From Bacteroidaceae bacterium (lineage in GTDB: Bacteria; Bacteroidota; Bacteroidia; Bacteroidales; Bacteroidaceae): a stretch of 33,923 nt of DNA. Below are positions 8,350 through 17,329 of the stretch, one piece after another. Where the stretch lies: contig JAILPK010000028.1 in assembly GCA_024699495.1 (NCBI GenBank), positions 1 to 33,923 of the forward strand. The letters are read 5' to 3'. Numbering within the stretch: the first letter of the stretch is position 1; each line of letters opens with the position of its first letter. The notes below the pieces were generated by a model. It was not told the DNA's origin and did no database searches. It saw nothing but the letters and a program-made list of their open reading frames with translations. Position numbers and translations under genes: made by a program.

Positions 8350-8358
8350 GCAAAGATA
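8350..8358 (-). promoter_or_regulatory. Promoter -7 element of the exonuclease/RlmI-like operon
   Basis: The minus strand reads TATCTTTGC, an exact TAnnTTTGC match. No convincing -33 TTTG is seen. It sets the likely transcription start at about 8344 and so excludes the upstream TTG at 8343 as start codon. Confidence 0.6.
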
Positions 8359-8399
8359 GTAAAAAGTTTATTGCTGATTGATTAAAGTTGATTGTTTTT

Positions 8400-8431
8400 T
8401 TTGAGGAATCGGCGATTTTATCTAATTTTGC
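8400..8431 (+). promoter_or_regulatory. ftsK promoter
   Basis: TTTG (8400-8403) and TAATTTTGC (8423-8431) are separated by 19 nt, a textbook Bacteroidota promoter 28 nt before the ftsK ATG. It is divergent from the exonuclease promoter. Confidence 0.7.
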
Positions 8432-8458
8432 AGCGAAATAAGGAATAGAACTCAAAAC

Positions 8459-11026
8459 ATGACTGATAAGAAAAGCACCAAACCGACATCGTCACGTCAA
8501 CATAAGACCAAACCAGCGTCAACGAAGAAAAACTCAAGCTCAAAACTAAACATGGCCCTAAAAGGGGATGCCGACGACCCGATGAGCCGCGGAGAGATGG
8601 TTTCGATGGTTTGCGGCGTAGTGTTGCTTGCGCTGTCGGCATTCACTCTGCTGAGCCTGATTTCCCACTTCTCCACCGGCGGTGAAGACCAGAAACTCCT
8701 GCAGGGGGCCAGCAGTGCAGTAGCCCACAACTGGGCAGGCTATGCCGGCGCATGGTGGAGCGATTTCTGGATAAACAAACAATTCGGAATCGGATCGCTG
8801 CTCATCCCGATATTCTTCTTTGCCGCTTCAATAAGACTCACCGGAGCCTACCGTGTGCGGCTATGGAAATGGTTTCTGAACTGCGCCATTCTGCTTATAT
8901 GGATTTCCGTGGCTTCCACTTTCTTTCTGAATGACGTATTCGAAACCTCTCCCTCAATCAGCTACATTAACCCAGGCGGAGCCCACGGACAATATGTGGT
9001 TTCCGTTTTGAACAAGGCTATCGGCAAGGTTGGCACATTCATAGTGCTGCTGCTGACTCTGTTGGCATATCTGACCTATCTCAGTGCGGAAACGCTGCGC
9101 TGGATACGCCGCCTCATGCATCCTCAGCGTCTTGCCAAAGACATGGCCGGACATCTGCCTTTCGCTGCCAGAATAGCCCAATGGTGGAACAGCCGCAAGG
9201 ACAAGGGAGCTGAAGAAATGGAGCAGGATGAGAATGAGGATGAGGAAGTTTTAACCGAGGAAGAAGCAGAAGACGGCGAGACTGCCGGGCGGCCAGCTGA
9301 GGTAATAGATGCCGCCGAGATCGTTGCCGAAGACATTCCGATGGCTATAATAGACGAGCCGAAAGAACCTGAAGAAGATATCTCCGACCCGCTGCCGCTG
9401 GAAATCAATGAAACTGGCGACTCGAATACAGAAGAAGCCGACGGGCCTATATTCGAGATAGAAAACCCGACCGACGAAGAACTGGCCGACGAAGAGAGCA
9501 AAGGGGCATTGGAGCCCTACGACCCGAAGCTGGATCTGGAGAACTACAAATATCCCACACTCGACTTGCTCATACATTACGATGTCGATGCACGAGCATC
9601 TATCGACATGGACGAACAGACGAAGAACAAAGACCAGATTATCAACGTGCTGCGCAACTTTGGCGTAGAGATATCAAGCATCAAAGCCACTGTAGGACCT
9701 ACCATCACTCTCTATGAAATAACCCCGGCCCCCGGAGTGAGAATCTCCAAGATCAGGAATCTGGAGGACGACATTGCCCTCTCGCTCTCCGCTCTCGGCA
9801 TCCGCATCATCGCTCCTATCCCCGGCAAGGGAACCATCGGTATCGAGGTGCCGAATGCCAAGCCGCAGATTGTGTCCATGGAAAGCATTCTAAACAGCAA
9901 GAAATTCATGGACAGCACCTTCGAATTGCCCATGGCTCTCGGAAAGACAATCACCAACGAGGTGTTTATGGTGGACCTGGCAAAGATGCCTCACCTGCTC
10001 GTTGCCGGAGCCACAGGTCAGGGTAAGTCAGTAGGTCTGAATGCTATTATCACCTCATTGCTTTACAAAAAACACCCAGCTGAACTCAAGTTGGTCATGG
10101 TTGACCCGAAGAAGGTAGAATTCAGCGTCTATGCGCCAATCATAAACCACTTCCTGGCACAAATCGAGGATGAAGAGGACGAACCTATCATTACCGACGT
10201 GCAGAAAGTGATCAACACGCTGAAGAGTCTCTGCCTGGAGATGGACAATCGCTATGATCTGCTGAAGAAGGCCAGGGCACGCAACCTAAAAGAATACAAC
10301 CAGAAGTTCCGCGACCGCCAGCTCAACCCCGAGAACGGTCACCACTTCCTACCCTATATCGTGGTTATCATAGATGAGTTCGGAGATCTCATCATGACCG
10401 CCGGCAAGGAAATAGAACTGCCGATAGCACGCATTGCGCAGCTGGCGCGCGCTGTAGGCATCCACATGATTATTGCCACCCAGCGCCCCACCACGAACAT
10501 CATCACCGGAACCATCAAAGCAAACTTCCCCGCACGCATGGCATTCAAGGTCAGCGCTATGATTGACTCGCGCACTATCCTCGACCGTCCAGGGGCCAAC
10601 CAGCTGGTAGGAAAGGGCGATATGCTCTTCCTGGCGGGCAACGAACCTGTCCGCGTGCAGTGTGCTTTTGTTGACACTCCGGAGGTGGAACGAATATGCA
10701 ACTTCATAGCTTGTCAGCAGAGCTACACACGGCCGTTTGCACTGCCGCGTCCGCCTATGGAAGACGCAGGCGGCGGAGCAGGCGACGTGGATATGGGGCA
10801 TCTGGACCCGATGTTCGAGGAGGCTGCACGTCTGATAATCACCAGTCAGCAGGGCTCCACATCTATGATACAGCGGAAATTCTCAATAGGATATAATCGC
10901 GCCGGACGCCTCATGGACCAGCTGGAAAAAGCTGGCGTAGTAGGTCCGGCACAAGGCTCGAAGCCGCGCGAAGTGCTGATTCAGGACGAGATGTCATTGG
11001 AGATGCTGATGAACAATCTCGGATGA
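8459..11026 (+). CDS. ftsK: DNA translocase FtsK
   Basis: This 855-residue septal DNA pump moves chromosome ends through the closing septum and activates XerCD recombination. Order of domains: a basic N-terminal tail, four transmembrane helices at about residues 45-215, an acidic linker rich in Glu/Asp at about 240-350, the FtsK alpha domain, then the RecA-like motor. The motor has Walker A GATGQGKS at residues 517-524 and Walker B VVIIDEFGD at 635-643. The C-terminal winged-helix gamma domain, which reads KOPS-type sites, spans about residues 785-850 (RKFSIGYNRAGRLMDQLEKA). Length is normal for Bacteroidota. It has its own promoter and is the first gene in a plus-strand run with GH20, LolA-like and TrxB genes. 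Confidence 0.97.
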   Translation: MTDKKSTKPTSSRQHKTKPASTKKNSSSKLNMALKGDADDPMSRGEMVSMVCGVVLLALSAFTLLSLISHFSTGGEDQKLLQGASSAVAHNWAGYAGAWWSDFWINKQFGIGSLLIPIFFFAASIRLTGAYRVRLWKWFLNCAILLIWISVASTFFLNDVFETSPSISYINPGGAHGQYVVSVLNKAIGKVGTFIVLLLTLLAYLTYLSAETLRWIRRLMHPQRLAKDMAGHLPFAARIAQWWNSRKDKGAEEMEQDENEDEEVLTEEEAEDGETAGRPAEVIDAAEIVAEDIPMAIIDEPKEPEEDISDPLPLEINETGDSNTEEADGPIFEIENPTDEELADEESKGALEPYDPKLDLENYKYPTLDLLIHYDVDARASIDMDEQTKNKDQIINVLRNFGVEISSIKATVGPTITLYEITPAPGVRISKIRNLEDDIALSLSALGIRIIAPIPGKGTIGIEVPNAKPQIVSMESILNSKKFMDSTFELPMALGKTITNEVFMVDLAKMPHLLVAGATGQGKSVGLNAIITSLLYKKHPAELKLVMVDPKKVEFSVYAPIINHFLAQIEDEEDEPIITDVQKVINTLKSLCLEMDNRYDLLKKARARNLKEYNQKFRDRQLNPENGHHFLPYIVVIIDEFGDLIMTAGKEIELPIARIAQLARAVGIHMIIATQRPTTNIITGTIKANFPARMAFKVSAMIDSRTILDRPGANQLVGKGDMLFLAGNEPVRVQCAFVDTPEVERICNFIACQQSYTRPFALPRPPMEDAGGGAGDVDMGHLDPMFEEAARLIITSQQGSTSMIQRKFSIGYNRAGRLMDQLEKAGVVGPAQGSKPREVLIQDEMSLEMLMNNLG

Positions 11027-11081
11027 GTATGAGCCCCGCGGATAAAATATCTTCTGTTTAAACTAAACACATATATATATT

Positions 11082-13049
11082 ATGACTCGCCACGTACGGG
11101 CATGCATATTTGCTCTGCTTTTACTGACCTGTAACCCGCTCTCTGCAGCTGTGAAAGAGCGGCCCAACCCAAGGCCGTTCACAATTCCAGCCATACACGA
11201 GTGGAAAGGAGGCAAGGGCACTCTCACCCTCTCCCCCACTGAGCCTGTAACGTATGCTGACATGCGACTGCGGCCGGTAGCCGAACGTCTGGCTGAGGAC
11301 CTATCTCTGACCACAGGCCAGACATTCACAGCCAAGTTTGGCAAGAAGGCGGCCAACGGCGGCATACACCTCTCCTATAAGAAACAGAAGGAACTCGGCG
11401 ATGAAGGCTATACCATGAATATACGGCGCTCAGTAAACATCGAGGCCACAGAACGGGGAGCGATGCACGCCACACAAACTCTGCTACAAATATTGAATGC
11501 CAAAGGCGCGCCAACGATAGCCTGCGGCGATATTGCGGACAGACCAGATTATCCCATAAGAGGACTCATGCTCGACTGCGGACGGAAATATATTCCGCTC
11601 GACTACATGCTGCGTTTGGCACGAACAATGGCTTATTATAAGATGAACACACTCTGCGTTCATCTCAACGACAACGGTTTTCAGGCCTTCTTCCATGATA
11701 ATTGGGATGAGACATATTCTGCATTCCGCATGGAAAGCGAACTATTCCCCGGACTTACCGCTGAAGACGGCAGCTACTCCAAGCATGACTTCCGCCAGTT
11801 TGTGATGGAAGCGGCGCAATTGGGCGTGGAGGTGATCCCTGAAATAGATGTTCCAGCCCATAGTCTCGCTTTCAGCCATTATCGGCCAAGCCTCGGCTCA
11901 AGAGAATTCGGAGCCGACCATCTCGACCTCGGTAACCCTGAAGTCATACCCTTTCTCGACAGCCTCTTCGCTGAATATATCGAGGGGCCGCAGCCCATTT
12001 TCGCCGGACCACGCATACATATCGGAACAGATGAATACAGCAACAGACGCAAGGAGACGGTAGAACAATTCCGCCATCTCACCAACCACCTCATCAATCA
12101 CGTGGAGAAATACGGCAAGCAGGCCGTTTTGTGGGGCTCGCTAACACACGCCAAAGGCACTACGCCGGTGAAAGTGGACAGCGTATTGATGTTCTCATGG
12201 TCCAACGACTATGCCGAACCGGATTCAATGCACCGCCTCGGCTATCATCTGCTCTCCATCCCCGACGGTTATGTATATATTGTTCCAGCTGCCGGCTATT
12301 ACTATGACTACCTCAATATTCCGTTTCTTTATAGAAAATGGACTCCAGCCGTGGCCGGTCGTCACCGCTTTGAAGAGCGTGACCCTCAAGTTGAAGGCGG
12401 CTTATTTGCTGTATGGAACGATATTGTGGGGAACGGCATTGCAGTTGCAGATATCCACCACCGCGTGTTTCCGGCCATGCAAGTGATTGCAGAGAAATGC
12501 TGGTCTCCAGACACCATACGCACGCTGGAAAGTTGGCAAGAGCTTGCGATATCACTCAGTGAGGCGCCCGGAATCAATGATCTCGGACGTTATCCCAAAG
12601 GCGTCGTTATTACTCAGGCTGAAGTTACCCCAAACTCCACACGTAAGATAAAACATATCGGATATCCCTACCGGGTAAGTTTCGACATCGAGGCGGCTGC
12701 AGAACAGCGGGGCACTGCCCTATTCCGCAATGACGATGCAGAGTTTTACATTTCCGATCCTGTCACCGGACGTATCGGCTTTTCACGCGACGGCTATCTG
12801 TTCAGTTTCCGCCATTCACTCAAACCCGGGGCAAAAGAACATTTATGCATCGAGGGCGACAACAAAAAAACGAGCCTGTTCGTAAACGGACGTTGCGTAG
12901 AAACACTCGGACCGGACAAACGACAATATCCACACAACAAACAGCTCACCCTCATACGTACACTGCGCTTCCCACTCTCAACCACCGACTCAAACGTAAA
13001 GAGCCGCGTCACCAACCTCAAAGTTGAAAGTTTGCAGACTAAGAACTGA
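11082..13049 (+). CDS. Beta-N-acetylhexosaminidase, GH20
   Basis: This exported 655-residue enzyme removes terminal beta-GlcNAc or beta-GalNAc. The signal peptide is MTRHVRACIFALLLLTCNPLSA. Residues 25-140 form the GH20b alpha/beta domain (GYTMNI, HATQTLLQIL). The catalytic TIM barrel follows with RGLMLDCGRKYIPLD, NDNGFQAF and the catalytic Asp-Glu pair in HIGTDEY (Asp317, Glu318). The last 120 residues look like a LamG/concanavalin-type beta-sandwich (RNDDAEFYI, TSLFVNGR), as seen in several Bacteroidota GH20 proteins. It sits 55 nt after ftsK, between ftsK and the LolA-like gene. Substrate could be mucin, hyaluronan-type fragments or cell-wall GlcNAc. Confidence 0.93.
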   Translation: MTRHVRACIFALLLLTCNPLSAAVKERPNPRPFTIPAIHEWKGGKGTLTLSPTEPVTYADMRLRPVAERLAEDLSLTTGQTFTAKFGKKAANGGIHLSYKKQKELGDEGYTMNIRRSVNIEATERGAMHATQTLLQILNAKGAPTIACGDIADRPDYPIRGLMLDCGRKYIPLDYMLRLARTMAYYKMNTLCVHLNDNGFQAFFHDNWDETYSAFRMESELFPGLTAEDGSYSKHDFRQFVMEAAQLGVEVIPEIDVPAHSLAFSHYRPSLGSREFGADHLDLGNPEVIPFLDSLFAEYIEGPQPIFAGPRIHIGTDEYSNRRKETVEQFRHLTNHLINHVEKYGKQAVLWGSLTHAKGTTPVKVDSVLMFSWSNDYAEPDSMHRLGYHLLSIPDGYVYIVPAAGYYYDYLNIPFLYRKWTPAVAGRHRFEERDPQVEGGLFAVWNDIVGNGIAVADIHHRVFPAMQVIAEKCWSPDTIRTLESWQELAISLSEAPGINDLGRYPKGVVITQAEVTPNSTRKIKHIGYPYRVSFDIEAAAEQRGTALFRNDDAEFYISDPVTGRIGFSRDGYLFSFRHSLKPGAKEHLCIEGDNKKTSLFVNGRCVETLGPDKRQYPHNKQLTLIRTLRFPLSTTDSNVKSRVTNLKVESLQTKN

Positions 13050-13137
13050 AGGCTGAACTAAAGACTGGCCAACGCTTATTGCCCCAAAGGCGAAATAGTC
13101 ACAGAAGCCATAACAGAAGGACAAAAACGAACTTATT

Positions 13138-13764
13138 ATGAAAAAGACTTTTCTTATACCATTGTTTTGCATAAGCACACTTACTACTCTGGCACAATCG
13201 GCACGCACAGTCCTGGACCGGACTGCGAACCGCATAACACAGTCAGGATGTATTCGCGCCACATTCAACGCGACAAGCTTCTCCGGCACTACGGAACAGG
13301 GTTCAACACAAGGTACACTCGTTATCGAAGGCACTAAATTCTACATGTCAACAGCTGAGGTGCTCACATGGTTCGACGGCAAAACCCAATGGACCAAACT
13401 CACCAACAACAACGAAGTGAATATCGCCGAACCGACTATAGAAGAACAGCAGGCCGTAAACCCCTATACCATAATTAATATCTATAAGAAAGGCTATAAA
13501 CTCAGCGTGAGCAAAAGCACTCTGCGCGGCAAAAAGACTTTCTGTGTACGGATGAAAGCTAAGAAGAAGGATATGCCGTACTCAGATATTATTGTAGATG
13601 TGACACAAGACGACTACACACCGCTTTGCATAAGAACACGCCAAAACGGCGACTGGGGCCGACTTGCCATACTCTCCTTCAAACCCAATCAAAAGGTTTC
13701 CCCCACCACCTTTACATTTCCCTCTGACCAATATCCAGACATCGATTACATCGACCTGAGATAA
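13138..13764 (+). CDS. LolA-like outer-membrane lipoprotein carrier protein
   Basis: This 208-residue periplasmic protein has the LolA-like fold, a half-open beta-barrel that carries lipoproteins from the inner to the outer membrane. The signal peptide MKKTFLIPLFCISTLTTLAQS is clear. The mature part shows the family pattern of RATFNATS, GTLVIEGTKFYMST, a WFDGKTQW strand and a C-terminal TFTFP strand. The TIEEQQAVNPYTIINIYKKGYK segment is typical of Bacteroidota members. It lies just upstream of trxB. Sequence identity to E. coli LolA is low, so lipoprotein transport is inferred from fold and context. Confidence 0.82.
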   Translation: MKKTFLIPLFCISTLTTLAQSARTVLDRTANRITQSGCIRATFNATSFSGTTEQGSTQGTLVIEGTKFYMSTAEVLTWFDGKTQWTKLTNNNEVNIAEPTIEEQQAVNPYTIINIYKKGYKLSVSKSTLRGKKTFCVRMKAKKKDMPYSDIIVDVTQDDYTPLCIRTRQNGDWGRLAILSFKPNQKVSPTTFTFPSDQYPDIDYIDLR

Positions 13765-13813
13765 AACCCATTCATAAGGAAGTAATTTTATTTAATGTTT
13801 ATAATATTATAAT

Positions 13814-14752
13814 ATGGAACATATTCGATGCCTCATACTCGGCTCTGGGCCAGCCGGTTACACTGCAGCAATCTATGCAGGACGCGCCAACCTCTCACCT
13901 GTGGTCTATGAGGGGATTCAGCCTGGCGGTCAACTGACAACAACAACAGAAGTGGAGAATTTCCCCGGCTATCCCGACGGGGTGGACGGTTTCCAGCTCA
14001 TGGATGACCTACGCCGCCAGGCAGAGCGTTTCGGAGCTGAAGTGCGCGAGAACATCGCTCTCAAGACTGACCTCTCGGCGGCGCCATATCATGTTTGGTT
14101 CGACAATGATACAGAAGTTACTGCCGACACAATTATTATCGCCACCGGAGCTACTGCCAAATATTTGGGTTTGGCCGACGAGCAGAAATATCGCGGACTC
14201 GGAGTGTCTGCCTGCGCCACATGCGACGGCTTCTTCTATCGTAAGAAGACGGTGGCTGTGGTAGGAGGAGGAGACACCGCCTGCGAAGAAGCCTCCTATC
14301 TGGCCGGACTCGCTGCAAAAGTATATCTTATAGTCCGAAAGCCCTTTTTGCGGGCTTCAAAAATTATGCAAGACCGTGTATTCAACAACCCGAAGATTGA
14401 AGTCCTGTTTGAACATAACACTCTCGGGCTCTATGGTGAGAACAATGTTGAGGGTGCGCACGTTGTTTATCGTAAAGGGGAGGCAGATGAACGCAAATAT
14501 GACTTGCCTATAGACGGGTTCTTCCTTGCCATCGGCCACAAACCCAACTCAGACATTTTCCGTCCTTGGGTTGAAACCGACGAGGCTGGTTATATCAAAG
14601 TGGAGGGCGATTCACCACGCACAGGCATCCCCGGCGTTTTTGCCGCAGGCGACGTGGCCGACCCTCATTACCGTCAGGGCATCGTGGCTGCCGGCAGCGG
14701 AGCCAAAGCTGCAATCGAAGCAGAGCATTATCTGCAGTCATTACAAAAATAA
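13814..14752 (+). CDS. trxB: Thioredoxin-disulfide reductase
   Basis: This 312-residue flavoenzyme reduces thioredoxin with NADPH. The FAD-binding motif GSGPAG is at residues 10-15, the redox-active CATC at 134-137, the NADPH-binding VVGGGDTACEEA at about 155-166, and the C-terminal FAD motif GVFAAGDV at about 275. All key residues are present and the length is standard. It is the last gene of the ftsK run and is followed 16 nt later by a strong terminator. Confidence 0.97.
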   Translation: MEHIRCLILGSGPAGYTAAIYAGRANLSPVVYEGIQPGGQLTTTTEVENFPGYPDGVDGFQLMDDLRRQAERFGAEVRENIALKTDLSAAPYHVWFDNDTEVTADTIIIATGATAKYLGLADEQKYRGLGVSACATCDGFFYRKKTVAVVGGGDTACEEASYLAGLAAKVYLIVRKPFLRASKIMQDRVFNNPKIEVLFEHNTLGLYGENNVEGAHVVYRKGEADERKYDLPIDGFFLAIGHKPNSDIFRPWVETDEAGYIKVEGDSPRTGIPGVFAAGDVADPHYRQGIVAAGSGAKAAIEAEHYLQSLQK

Positions 14753-14768
14753 CATTTCCTAAAATATT

Positions 14769-14801
14769 ATGGCCGGTGGTTTTCCATCGGCCATTTTTTT
14801 T
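14769..14801 (+). terminator. Intrinsic terminator of the ftsK-trxB run
   Basis: An 11-bp stem (14769-14779 with 14784-14794, one G-T pair) and a TTTT loop are followed by eight T residues. It begins 16 nt after the trxB stop codon. Confidence 0.92.
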
Positions 14802-15141
14802 GCACTCCGCTAAACACTTTCCGTTCGACATATTTTTTCGTTTCTTTCAATTATCACATCTTTCTATGCAAAACATTTGGAGCATGTATGCCCACGACCG
14901 CTATTTATGCCGTCAGCATCCTTATCCTTTAGATCATCTGTTGGCACATCGGCTTTTTGATGTTGCAAGGTCCGCCTTAAGCTAACATTTCTTCAATCGA
15001 AGCATCCGGCAAACCAGACATTCAAATGTTTGTTAAGTTCAGCAATTTGCTAAACACTTGAATGCTTATATAAATCTATCTCGAACGGCATCCACGACCT
15101 CATTGAACGGGAATGAAGTGACAGTGAGTCGAGGCTTATTT
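14802..15141. other. Gene-free stretch, nothing recognised
   Basis: This is AT-rich sequence between the trxB terminator and the first tandem array. Reading frames are short and have no protein-like composition. Only a weak sequence echo is seen: GCTAAACACTT occurs at about 14808 and again near 15048. Confidence 0.4.
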
Positions 15142-15231
15142 AATCTGAGACGGCCGTCTCAGATTCAGGTGACGGCTGTCTCAGATTCAGGTGACGGCCG
15201 TCTCAGATTCAGGTGACGGCCGTCTCAGATT
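15142..15231. repeat. 22-bp tandem repeat with palindromic core, 3.7 units
   Basis: Units begin at 15149, 15171, 15193 and 15215. Each begins with the 10-bp palindrome GACGGCCGTC (the second copy has one C-to-T change), followed by TCAGATTCAGGT. The first copy sits in a longer perfect palindrome of 24 bp at 15142-15165, and the array is framed by TTTAATCTGA and TCAGATTAAA in inverted orientation. No spacers separate the units, so this is not a CRISPR array. The alternating symmetry suggests a set of dimeric protein-binding sites or a decayed repetitive element. Confidence 0.85.
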
Positions 15232-15282
15232 AAATTAATGCTGGTCCATGAAGAGTTGAGAGTCGTTAAACTAGTAGTTGTG

Positions 15283-15408
15283 AGACGTGAAAAGTTGGAT
15301 TATAAGACGTGAAAAGTGGAGCAGTTAGCAGTTCAACGTGTAGTTGTGAGCCGAGAAAAATGGAGTTGTTAGACGTGAAAAGTGGAGTTGTTAGACGTGA
15401 AAAGTGGA
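15283..15408. repeat. Second 22-bp-period tandem array
   Basis: Units containing AGACGTGAAAAGTGGA start at 15283, 15305, 15371 and 15393. The intervening positions 15327 and 15349 hold degenerate copies, so the register is exactly 22 bp over six units. The last two units also share GTTGTT linkers. The sequence is unrelated to the preceding array but has the same period. Positions 15409-15584 show nothing further. Confidence 0.75.
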
Positions 15409-15584
15409 ACTGGGATATGTCGGAAATACATCTTGTGATTAGTCACACTTGCAGTTGTCAGATAGGATAAATGCGATTGTGCGTCATCTGCTTTCGAGAC
15501 GGTTAATGGATTTCAACAATAAATATTGGGGTTTCTCGCATGGTTAACGACTTTAACATGTGCTGTTGAAGTGTTCGGTAAAAC

Positions 15585-15657
15585 CAAATATTCCGAAACT
15601 GTCCGAATATAGGGTAACTGTCCGAATATAGGGTAACTGTCCGAATATCCCGTAACT
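15585..15657. repeat. 19-bp tandem repeat, three units plus a partial
   Basis: Units start at 15601, 15620 and 15639. The first two are identical GTCCGAATATAGGGTAACT; the third reads CCC for GGG at the centre. A partial copy ending in ATTCCGAAACT precedes them. It lies 44 nt before the gdhA terminator and has no coding potential. Confidence 0.8.
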
Positions 15658-15696
15658 GCCTCCAATTATATATCAACACTCTCCACTCACGGCGAC

Positions 15697-15737
15697 AAAA
15701 AAGGGAAGTATCACTTTTGGATACTCCCCTTAAAAAA
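15697..15737. terminator. gdhA: Bidirectional terminator after gdhA
   Basis: A 12-bp stem (15701-15712 with 15720-15731, one G-T pair) has a 7-nt loop and A-runs on both flanks. On the minus strand it ends in TTTTTT and lies 25-30 nt after the gdhA stop codon. Confidence 0.9.
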
Positions 15738-15761
15738 TATTTGTGTGTTTGTGCTGATTTC

Positions 15762-17102
15762 TTAAACGATGCCCTGAGCCATCATAGCCTTTGCTACTTT
15801 CATGAAGCCGGCAACATTGGCACCCTTAACATAGTTGATGTATCCGTCGGGCTCTGTGCCATATTTAACGCAATTCTCATGGATATTCTCCATAATCCAC
15901 AGCAGTTTTGCATCAACCTCTTCTGCAGACCAACTCAGACGTTCGCTGTTCTGAGACATCTCAAGACCGCTGACACTCACGCCGCCGGCGTTGCTGGCCT
16001 TACCGGGAGAGTACAGAATCTTGGCATCCTGGAACACCTTGATTGCACCCGGTGTTGAAGGCATATTGGCACCCTCAGCCACTGCGATGCAGCCGTTGGC
16101 AACAAGAGCCTTGGCAGCCTCTTCGTTCAACTCGTTCTGCGTAGCGCATGGGCAGGCGATATCAGCCTTCTCAAACCAAGGCTTAGCACCGTCACCAACA
16201 TACTTTGCCTTAGGATATTGCTCAACATATTCACGGATACGGCCGCGATATACATTCTTCAGCTCCATGATATAATCGAGTTTCTCACGGTCAATGCCTT
16301 CCGGATCGTAGATGTAACCATCGCTATCGCTCATGGTCAGCACCTTACCGCCCAGCTGCAGAATCTTCTCTGCGCAGTACTGAGCCACATTACCAGCACC
16401 TGAAACCAGCACAGTCTTGCCCTCGATGCTCTCGCCGCGGGTGCGCAGCATAGCACGCAGGAAATATACATTACCATAACCGGTTGCCTCAGGACGGATC
16501 AGAGAACCGCCAAACTCAAGGCCCTTACCAGTAAGCACACCGCTGAACTCGCGGGTAAGCTTCTTATACATTCCGAACATATAACCAACCTCACGTCCGC
16601 CTACGCCGATGTCACCAGCTGGCACATCAACATCAGGACCAATATGACGGGTCAGTTCGAGCATGAAAGCCTGGCAGAAGCGCATCACCTCTGCATTGCT
16701 CTTGCCACGGGGAGAGAAGTCAGAGCCACCCTTGCCGCCACCCATTGGAAGAGTGGTCAGAGAGTTCTTGAATGTCTGCTCGAAAGCCAGGAACTTCAGA
16801 ATACCGAGGTTCACGCTCTTGTGAAAACGAATACCACCTTTGTACGGGCCAATGGCATTATTATGCTGAATACGATAACCCATATTTGTCTGAACGTTAC
16901 CCTTGTCATCAGTCCAAGTGACACGGAACTGATAAACTCTATCGGGGATACAGAGGCGTTCGATAAGATTTACTTTTTCGAACTCGGGATGCTTATTGTA
17001 CTCTTCTTCAATAGTACCAAGCACTTCCTCTACAGCCTGCAGATACTCAGGCTCACCCGGAAAACGACGCTTAAGGTCTTCCAATACTTTTTTTGCGTCC
17101 AT
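15762..17102 (-). CDS. gdhA: NADP-specific glutamate dehydrogenase
   Basis: This 446-residue enzyme makes glutamate from 2-oxoglutarate and ammonium with NADPH and is central to nitrogen assimilation in Bacteroidota. The substrate-binding motifs GPYKGGIRFH and LPMGGGKGGSDF (catalytic lysine region) are present, with VDVPAGDIGVGGREVGYM just downstream. The nucleotide-binding VLVSGAGNVAQYCAEK begins at about residue 232. Length and motifs fit the hexameric NADP-type enzyme (family I). It is monocistronic with a consensus promoter and strong terminator. Confidence 0.96.
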   Translation of the reverse strand: MDAKKVLEDLKRRFPGEPEYLQAVEEVLGTIEEEYNKHPEFEKVNLIERLCIPDRVYQFRVTWTDDKGNVQTNMGYRIQHNNAIGPYKGGIRFHKSVNLGILKFLAFEQTFKNSLTTLPMGGGKGGSDFSPRGKSNAEVMRFCQAFMLELTRHIGPDVDVPAGDIGVGGREVGYMFGMYKKLTREFSGVLTGKGLEFGGSLIRPEATGYGNVYFLRAMLRTRGESIEGKTVLVSGAGNVAQYCAEKILQLGGKVLTMSDSDGYIYDPEGIDREKLDYIMELKNVYRGRIREYVEQYPKAKYVGDGAKPWFEKADIACPCATQNELNEEAAKALVANGCIAVAEGANMPSTPGAIKVFQDAKILYSPGKASNAGGVSVSGLEMSQNSERLSWSAEEVDAKLLWIMENIHENCVKYGTEPDGYINYVKGANVAGFMKVAKAMMAQGIV

Positions 17103-17187
17103 AATAATTCAATCTTTTTTTAATTGGTTATAAATAACTTGTTTGTATAAAATCGCCTGAAAAACTATTATCTTTTCATTTTCGGGC

Positions 17188-17218
17188 GCAAAGTTACGCA
17201 TTTTTGACACAAAAACAA
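17188..17218 (-). promoter_or_regulatory. gdhA: gdhA promoter
   Basis: The minus strand carries TTG (17218-17216), a 19-nt gap and TAACTTTGC (17196-17188), matching the consensus. It gives a leader of roughly 80 nt. Confidence 0.65.
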
Positions 17219-17275
17219 TCACAAAATGAGAAAAAGTTAAGTTAAATATTAAAAAAAGTTTCTTTTTGTCGAGCA

Positions 17276-17308
17276 TTTGCTTATATCAAAGCCTTTATTT
17301 ACCTTTGC
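17276..17308 (+). promoter_or_regulatory. Promoter of the GHL10-GH43-like pair
   Basis: TTTG (17276-17279), a 20-nt gap and TACCTTTGC (17300-17308) match the consensus and end 21 nt before the ATG at 17330. It is divergent from the gdhA promoter. Confidence 0.65.
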
Positions 17309-17329
17309 ACCCACAAATCTATCTCGCGT

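Noticed and set aside
15142..15231. Tandem array as a CRISPR
   Set aside because: Units are contiguous with no unique spacers and there are no cas genes in the window.
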